Shown piece after piece: positions 56,522 to 64,000 of a DNA stretch of 64,000 bases (positions are counted from its first letter, which is position 1; each line of letters opens with the position of its first letter). The position numbers were made by a program, and so were the translations under genes. Source of the DNA: Kalaharituber pfeilii. Its lineage: Eukaryota > Ascomycota > Pezizomycetes > Pezizales > Pezizaceae. The notes under the pieces were generated by a model. That model saw only the letters and a list, made by a program, of their open reading frames with translations, had not been told where the DNA came from and searched no databases. The DNA lies in assembly GCA_015179045.1 (NCBI GenBank), contig WHUZ01000004.1:186001-250000 (forward strand), read 5' to 3'.

Positions 56522-59501
56522 AAGGCGGAATATATGAAGTTGTTTCCTTGAAACTGGCTTCTGAAGACACTGACTTTGATACAGCGAAGGGTTAAGATAA
56601 ATTGACATGTCCTCTGGGATTCAGGGTTACACAGCATCCTATTTAGCGGAATACCCATTCACTTCGTTGCTTGGAATTGCATGTATTAGACTGTATACTA
56701 TCCCGTGGCAAAATGTGTTGACATTGCATCTCCTTAGTCTCATCCATATTTTCCTATCTATTAGTGCTAGTGTCTCAAGAGTATTCTCCATCATTATCAG
56801 GTGATCACTCCCTGTGTAATCGAGGCGTGGCTAGAAGTTTTATCATCGCATGTGGTTGCTGAAAGTTCGGGCAAAAATAATCAATATCCGACTTGAAATT
56901 GGGGGCAACGACTGCCCAAAGATGCGTGACCACCGAACTAGCCTGCATGACATGGTGTTTTGTATCTAAAAAATTCTCAGGTGCTACATAAGAGAACTGA
57001 AGTAGCATATCGGGCCGGGAATGGCGATGATAAGGTTTCATTTTCCAGGAAGCTGCATTGGCGTTGTGATCCAGCTGCTGAGTAGGGGGAACTTACCTAG
57101 CAGCATTTATTGTGACTTCCCTACTAGGCTATTTCAGCTATTACTATATCTGGATATTCTCAGACTAGGAGGACGCTTGGAGCTGCATATGCACCTTAAG
57201 AGGTAATTAGTACCACCTACAATTACCTGCTTCAGCATTATTTTGGCGTGAGTATTCAAGTGCTCTATACATTCGCATTCGTGAAAGGAACTACATATCA
57301 ATGAGTGCTAGACTGAAGAAACTAGGGTAGGGAATCAATAAATCGAAGCAGCCCTCTACTCCAGTAAGTGTACTCTAAACGTTCTACCAGTAAGCTCGAG
57401 GAGAGATAGTGTATTCGATGCAGGACAGGCATAGATATTTATCAGTATCATTCACTCCAGAGCAGAAATGGTAGAAAGGAAAATATCCCATTTCACAGAA
57501 CTCATAAGTAAAGACTACCGGTAGGCTGGAGGATCCCATGCTTATCGATAAGCATGGAAAATCTGTGAGCTATGATAGTCTGATTGCCTTACACTTACCT
57601 TCCGCACCATCCAGCCATCCAATCAGAATACGAGCTCTGAACAGAATATTGGATATGCTCCCACAATGCTACTTGGAATCTAATTTTTTCAGAATGCCAC
57701 GCTTACATACATCGTGCGATGCAAGCAATTATCGGAAAGGCTAAAATGTTCAACACTAATGGGTTCTGAATTTAATAGTCCCATGCATAGTCCACCGTGT
57801 ATGTATTCTGGTCCTAGTGTCAAAGCGAGTGCTAGCCCACATGTGCTGTACCCTCTGGCAAGACATCCCCCCATGCCCATCGTGACACTGTCCGTTTGAT
57901 CATTCGCGTACGGCACTCCATAGTGGCTGCATAGTAGTCTCATATGAGGTTGCTGACCATCAGAGTAGGTTCTGAGGCATACGTAAATACATGCAATGGT
58001 GAATGTGCACTGATCTTGAGGTTGGAAAGTTCAAATGAAGTTGGGAATAAGCATCAAGACTGTGGCAGAGCTTCGATACTAGGGATAAACATCCATGTGA
58101 GAGTACTTGACTCCACAACTGCTTACATTGCACATCATGATGGTGGCGTCTGAAAATATCATAATAAAGTCCCAGTGGCACTGTGGAAAAACCCTCCCGC
58201 CTCAGTAATGGCACATAGGATCTGGATAATACATATCCCCCCCCCCCCCAGAAATACAAAAAGTAAAAAAAAAAAAGTTTTTTGCAACTAACTGTTGCGA
58301 TACATTTTCATTTGTTAGAATAGTGCGTTCTTCGCTCTGCAAGGTCCCCACGGTCTCTGTCGTTTGGGTCGATGCCTCAAATTGCAGCTGGTTAGATCAA
58401 TTAAAACGAATTACTGCCAACTTCCAGGACCTCAATTGAAGCCACGGATTTTGAAGTGTGGATATGTTGCAAAAGGAGCTTCTTAAGAAAACGCCCGAGG
58501 TAACTTACCGCAACGGCACACAATTATATTGTAAAATATTGCCCCACATAATCTGATAGCACTGGTCCCGTAGGGGACCCCGCAAAATCCTGGTCTCATA
58601 AAAACATCCATCTTCTATCTAGAATGATGCTTCTTCCCCAGCTCGAACTCGAACCGTAGTCCTCAAATCTATCTTCATCAAGCTATAGGAAAATAGAGAA
58701 CTCTCCAGTCCTTGTCCCTGCCGCCTCTCCGACAGCCCGGCCCTCCTATCTCCGCTGCACAACAGCCTCATCCACAGCTCTCCCATCACCTCTTCTAATG
58801 TATTCCTGGAGCCATTGAAGCTAGAGTAGTTGAAGCTGTAATAATATGCTACTGGACATGCTATGTCCCACTTCAGGGGAAATCTAGATAAATTTCTGCA
58901 TATGTATGCGTACCGGAGTGTGATGCAAATATTACTGCATCCAACTGCAAACCCCAAAACTAACCTGCCTCACTATATGGAAAAAGTAGAACATAGTGTA
59001 AGAGCATATATGCAGCATGATTAGCATTGATGGTGCTAAAATTCATCTGCTTCAGCTACAGTACGGGAAGCTAGAACAATATCTCGGAACCTTTGTACCT
59101 GATATTCATCAGGAATAATAATAGCAATCTTATCACTGGAGGCAAGTTCTCACGCTGTTTATCCGTACCATTTTCCACGATCAACGACATCTGAGAGTTT
59201 AGAATCACTCTTGCTTCCTGATTACTCCCTGGGGCCTGATCCAAACGCTCCTTTGCAGTCAGATGCATAGGAAAGAAGGGATTAACGTTTCTTATCTCCA
59301 TCACCGACGCGTTCGAACCGCCGCCACTGCGCACACTTTCCACTTTTCCCCTCCTGTGGCACTTTTTCGGCACTAAACCTTTTTCTGTGGAATCTGAAAT
59401 CTTGGCACGCGAGAAGCTTTCGCAGCGCACAGCGACCTGGGGGAGCCACTGGCAGACAGCACAGCACACGCACAGCCAGACGCCCGCTCAGACCGACTGC
59501 A
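56522..59501. other. Long intergenic region, no gene seen
   Basis: About 3 kb contain no recognisable coding sequence. A 22-bp perfect palindrome lies at 57536-57557. A run of about 11 C followed by A-runs lies near 58239-58277. The last 200 bases should carry the UTP22 promoter. Confidence 0.45.
57536..57557. repeat. 22-bp perfect palindrome
   Basis: The sequence reads identically on both strands, centred on ATCGAT (core CATGCTTATCGATAAGCATG). It has no spacer. It could bind a dimeric protein or be a chance remnant of an inverted repeat. Confidence 0.7.
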
Positions 59502-62500
59502 ATGGCGCCAGGAAACCCAGCAAAGAAGCGCAGAACCCAGTCGCCCGGCGCGGAAGGGCAGGAGGAGAACGAGAAAGGCGGCGTCCGCCTAGACGTACCT
59601 GGCGCTCGCGACGACTCGGGGTCCTCTGCCGACGAGCACATGGATATCGACGCCGGCAATGGGGCGCAGAGCGGTAGCAATGCACATAGAAAGGATAGGA
59701 AGCGCCCCAATGGTGCTGCATCAGCAGCGGGGGAATTGACACAGTTGACGCAGATGTCCGAGTACAAGTCTAATGTCTTCCGGATGGAGACCGAGGAGCT
59801 GCTGGCGCAGTTGAAGGTCGACTACGAACGGCGGATGGGCCCGCTGCAGAAGGCTCTGCACAAGCTCAAGGCCATCGTCGACAGCATTCCGGCAAAAGAG
59901 CCGGCTCTGGTAAGTTTGTGCAGACTCTAGTCTCCGGAGCGGCCGCTGATGTCGGACCCAGATTGTGGATGCAGAGAAGGAGATGGCAAAGAAACACAAG
60001 ATTATGATCCCCTTCCCAAATCCAAGGCCGGCAAAGGATGTGAAATACAAATTCGGATACCAGAAGCCGTCTTATGTCAATGTTGTCGGAAGCCTCGCTT
60101 TGAAGACGATGGTTAAGGAATCCGCAGGGAGTTCCGTGGACCTGGCCCTCCAGGTGCCTTCGGTATGCCGGATCCCATCCAGACAAGTGTTTTGTGGTAC
60201 TGGTGCTAAGTATTCATTTCCGCAGAGCCTGTTTCAAGAGAAAGATTACCTCAATCATCGGTATTTCCACAAGCGCGCATACTATCTAGCTTGCATTGCT
60301 TCCGGTATCAACGATGCACAGGACTTCAAATGCAACCTCGCGTTTGGCCTTTTCAACGGCGACCCTCTGCGGCCCGTACTCATAGTCTCTCCAAGCGGTG
60401 GTGGGTTTGATTTCCCTTAAACGGAACGAGCGGAACTAATGCATACATGCAGATGGCAGCGAGTACGATTTCACAAAATCGAAGTCCACCATCCGCATCA
60501 CCCTCTGCATCGCTCCCGACGTCTTCCCCGCAAGAAAGCTTGGACCAAGCAAGAACTGCGTTCGCCCCGCAAACCAAACCGAGAGCGCCCAACTCCCCCC
60601 TACACCATCCTACAACGCCTCTCTCCTCTCAGACACGACGTACTTCGCACACCTCAAGAGGCTCCATTTAATTGCTACCCAATGCGCCGCATTCAGAGAT
60701 GCATGCATGCTAGGGCGGGTATGGTTACGGCAGCGTGGGTTTAGTTCAGATGTTGCTCTTGGAGGGTTTGGGAGCTTTGAGTGGGCGATATTGATGGCAT
60801 ATTTGATGAATGTTGGGGGAAATATGGGGGGGCATGTTCTGGCACCAGGTTATAGCAATTATCAGCTGTTTAAGGCTACGCTACAGTTTTTGTCTACAAG
60901 GGACCTCATTAAGGAGCCTCTGATGGTGAATCCTTCAAAAGAGTGTGCCACTGTAGGGGAGATGCCTGTGTTAATGGATGGTGAACATGGGTATAATCTG
61001 TTCTTCAAGATGAAGCCGTGGTCTTACAAGATGGTAAACGTTGATTGTTTAATCGTGAGTATAATATGCTAACGTACTACACAGCTACGAAGGGAAGCCG
61101 CCTTGACCATCAAAGCTCTCAACAGCTCAACAATCGATCAATTCGATGCCGTTTTCCTCAGCCGCGTAGAGGAGCCCTATCTCCGTTATGACTTAATCGC
61201 CACCATCCCAATTACGCCCATCACCACTACTGCTGAGCCCAGTCCCGACGACACCGACCCCAGAGTCACCTACGCCCGCCGCCTATACAAATTCCTAGCT
61301 CACGGTCTCACAGACAGAGTGGTCAACATTACTTTGAAGCTTCCCATCCCCGCGCCCTGGGGCATCAAGAAATGCGGCGGTGACCTCTCGGAGCTCAAAG
61401 CTATCACTGTTTGCTTCCTTCTCAACGGAGAGAAATGTCACCGTGTTATGGATCATGGCCCGTCGGCTGAGAATAAGAAGGAAACTGCGGCATTCCGGAA
61501 GTTCTGGGGCGAGAAGGCGGAGCTGCGGAGGTTCAAGGATGGCAGTATTTTGGAAAGTGTGTATTGGGGGGATAGTAAAGATGCGAAAACACCGGTGATA
61601 CAGCAAGTGATAAATTATATAATCAAGCAGCATTTCAGTCCAGAGGCTGCTCAGGGAATCACCTTCGTTGGAGATGAATACACCCAGCTGCTCTCGAAAC
61701 ATCAGATACCCGGCGCATCAGCAACAACCAAGCTCTTCCAATCGATAATGACTGGCTACGAGACCCTCGTCCGGGATCTCCGCTCCATTGAAGACCTCCC
61801 TCTTATCATCCGGCATATCGCCCCCGTCTCCCCCGCCCTCCGCTACGCTACTATCCAAGCTCCCCTCCCCGGCCTCGACTCTGCCGTTCTCATGGACCCC
61901 CCGGCGGACGTAGTACTCCAATTCGAGTCATCCGGACGGTGGCCTGATGACCTTGTTGCTATCCAACGGACCAAGATTGCCTTTCTCCTCCGTATTGGTC
62001 AGTTGCTCGAGGAAAGCGCTACACATGAACCAATCACCACCCGCGTCGGCCTTGAGAACCAAGAGCCGAGCTTTGAAATCTTCAACTCGAGCTTCCTAGA
62101 TGTAATCTACCACTCTGGCCCAAGTTTCCGCATCCGGATTCATCATGAACGAGAACCGTACCTTTTGGAACGCAGGTCCAAAGATAAGACACTCTCCCCA
62201 TACACGCGCGAGCTTGCATCGCAGGCTTTATCTATCTACAACCGCACATTCATCAAACTTCCTCTGCACACAACCGCCATTGCCAAGCTCTGTCACCGTT
62301 ACGCATTCCTTTCCCCAACAATAAGGCTGGTAAAAAAGTGGTTTGCGCAACATCTCCTCTCGTCCCATTTCCCCGACGAACTGATCGAACTCTTTGTCGT
62401 GCGGACCTTCGTGTCGCCGTTTCCGTGGTCGGTACCGTCCAGCGTCATGACGGGCTTCCTGCGCACTCTCGAGTTCCTCGCAACCTGGGACTGGCGCGTG

Positions 62501-63385
62501 GATCCGCTTATTGTCGACACCAGTGACGGGGATGCGGGCGGCCGCGAAGATGTAGCCGCCGGTGTCGTCGTCACAACCCTGAAGCCCGCCGACATCGAGT
62601 CCATAATGTCAAAGTTTGAAGCAATTCGAAAGTCCGACCCAGGCTTCAACCGCATCGTGCTGATAGCAGCGACAAACTACGATACGGACGGCCTTACGTG
62701 GACCGAGAATGGGCCGTCGAGAGTAGTAGCGGTCAGAATGACGGCGCTTGCGAGCGCAGCGGTCGAGTTTGCGAAGGTGAATGAGAGTAAGGATATGATG
62801 ACGTTGTTCACGCACTCGTTAAAGGATTATGATTTCGTGATTCACTTGGACAGAGGCTTCCTTCCGGGGGGAAAGAAGGGGGGAAAGAAAGGTGGGGAGG
62901 AAAGGGAATTTAAGAATCTGCAGCTGCAGGTACATGGAGAGAAGGTGATGAGAGTGGGGTTTGACCCGGCAGGACTATTTTTGAGGGAGTTGGCGGTATG
63001 TTGTTTCCTTAAATCTTCTCGCAATCTGTTGTGGACGTGGTGTTACCTCAACTCAGATGCTCACGCGCATAAACAGAAAATCTACTCCACCAGCCTCGTC
63101 TTCTTTCACGGGACCCCCTCCTCTCCCACCATCGGGTGCCTCTGGGCACCCCACACTTCCACCCCACGACCGTGGAAAGTTAATATCGCTTACTCCACAA
63201 TCCCCACTGCTGCCACCGAGCCCTCTAGTTCCAAAGACGGCGAAAACGATCATCAAGAGGAGCAAGTTGAGGACGGAGATGGGGAGACGGATAGAGGGAC
63301 ACTGACGGCCAATAGGGCGGCGATAATTAACGAGATTGCGAGGCTAGGTGGCGAGTTGGTGGAAAGGATCGAGGTGAATCGGTGA
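59502..63385 (+). CDS. UTP22: U3 snoRNP/pre-rRNA processing protein Utp22 (Nrap)
   Basis: Utp22 (human NOL6/Nrap) is a nucleolar SSU-processome component with a catalytically dead nucleotidyltransferase fold. Six exons, 59502-59909, 59962-60162, 60226-60400, 60453-61033, 61085-62995 and 63077-63385, give 1194 residues. The acidic/basic N-terminus is followed by EYKSNVFRMETEELLAQLKV, KPSYVNVVGSLALKT, KRAYYLACIA, DFTKSKSTIRITLCIAPDVF and LGRVWLRQRGFSS. Further on are FGSFEWAILMAYLM, FWGEKAELRRFKDGSILESV, GRWPDDLVAIQRTKIAFLLR and VKKWFAQHLLSSHFPDELIE. After exon 5 (FDPAGLFLRELA), exon 6 begins KIYSTSLVFFHG. The final intron is 81 nt, divisible by three and free of stops. Confidence 0.93.
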
Positions 63386-64000
63386 GGGCTGACGGTGGAA
63401 CAAACAAATGGAGGAAAGGGAAAAAGAGAGAGGTTGAGGTATAACTTTCACATTGTACTATATGTAACGATAACTATTTATGGTGAATGTATGCATGCAT
63501 GCTAAAAAAGGTGTTTATTTTTTCGTTCAATCCTTGAATATTCACTTTTCATTGATTGCATGGGCATCTTTGTTGTTTTTTTCCTTTTTTATCCTTTTTT
63601 TTTTTTTTTTTTTCATTTTCCGTCAGTACGGTTGGGATACTGCAAGAACTCAAAATCTCTGCTGTAAAAACCATCAGTACATCAAAGATTATTGTAGAAT
63701 AAGTATTACTAGCCCTTGGTTAAAGTTAGGTATTTATGTACTGAAGTATAGCATTTGATATTGCGGATCCCAGGCATTTGCGGCAAAGCGGCCATCAGCT
63801 AACATAGCATTTGAGATAGGTATTCGTTCGGTGGCACTGAATGCTTAGATATACAAGACACGAGGGGATACCGTGTGGCTTATATCGAAGCAAGCGAATA
63901 ACAATTGTTGAAAATGGGGTATATTACAACTTCGTTGACTCGCCCACCGGTAAGCTATTATGAATTATCAAATTAACCATCACTACTCCTATCACTACAA
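63386..64000. other. 3' flank of UTP22, no gene seen
   Basis: AT-rich sequence with a T tract near 63590-63613. No coding sequence or RNA gene was recognised before the window ends. Confidence 0.45.

Noticed and set aside
1..64000. CRISPR array, bacterial operon features, ribosome binding sites
   Set aside because: The window is eukaryotic. No direct-repeat array with regular spacers was seen.
1..64000. Biosynthetic gene cluster around the adenylation relic
   Set aside because: Neighbours are a damaged reductase and a proteasome gene. There are no transporters, regulators or tailoring enzymes that belong together.

Overview
The window is fungal nuclear DNA. Its genes are eukaryotic, broken by short GT-AG introns (mostly 47-120 nt), and include fungus-specific families: Chs7 chitin synthase chaperone, a GT62 mannan polymerase subunit and a CLC channel in 15 exons. 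Long AT-rich gaps rich in homopolymers, retroelement relics and one degraded gene of a DUF-like family that I associate with truffle-type genomes suggest Pezizomycetes (Tuber or a relative). That placement is inference.

Layout. 1-4760 (+): the 3' three quarters of DOP1. 5222-5611 (-): a small tail-anchored protein, divergent from PIG-P/GPI19 (6294-7364, +). 8581-9750 (-): an unrecognised, probably mitochondrial protein. 12447-14477 (-): a Cdc1/PGAP5-type metallophosphoesterase. 14800-15484 (+): a decayed Ty1/copia fragment. 16070-17639 (-): MYST acetyltransferase ESA1. 18555-19516 (-): an aldo/keto reductase with abnormal junctions. 20565-22640 (+): a frameshifted adenylation-domain relic, with an unrecognised ORF behind it. 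23514-24563 (-): proteasome beta-3 (PUP3). 25083-25818 (-): a frameshifted repeat-family gene. 26502-28900 (+): MCM5. 30407-32315 (+): RFT1. 33457-36757 (-): CLC chloride channel. 39010-40660 (+): Mnn9-like mannosyltransferase. 41360-42921 (+): RPN7. 44308-45418 (-): CHS7. 45419-54326: nearly gene-free, with inserted small elements. 54327-56521 (+): CorA/Alr-type metal transporter. 59502-63385 (+): UTP22.

The intact genes are mostly housekeeping. Many serve the secretory pathway: GPI anchor start (PIG-P) and remodelling (Cdc1/PGAP5), N-glycan precursor (RFT1), mannan extension (Mnn9-like), Golgi-endosome traffic (Dop1, CLC) and chitin synthase export (Chs7). Others serve replication (MCM5), the proteasome (PUP3, RPN7), chromatin (ESA1) and ribosome assembly (UTP22). 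I see no operon-like logic or secondary-metabolite cluster.

Exon models were built by hand from splice sites, reading-frame phase and remembered family motifs. For the multi-exon genes the summed exon lengths are divisible by three. The most unusual observations are two very short poly(A)-tailed insertions at 48935-49023 and 49645-49732. They share a body of about 40 bp and each is flanked by its own target-site duplication. A related pair of small inverted-repeat elements lies close by.
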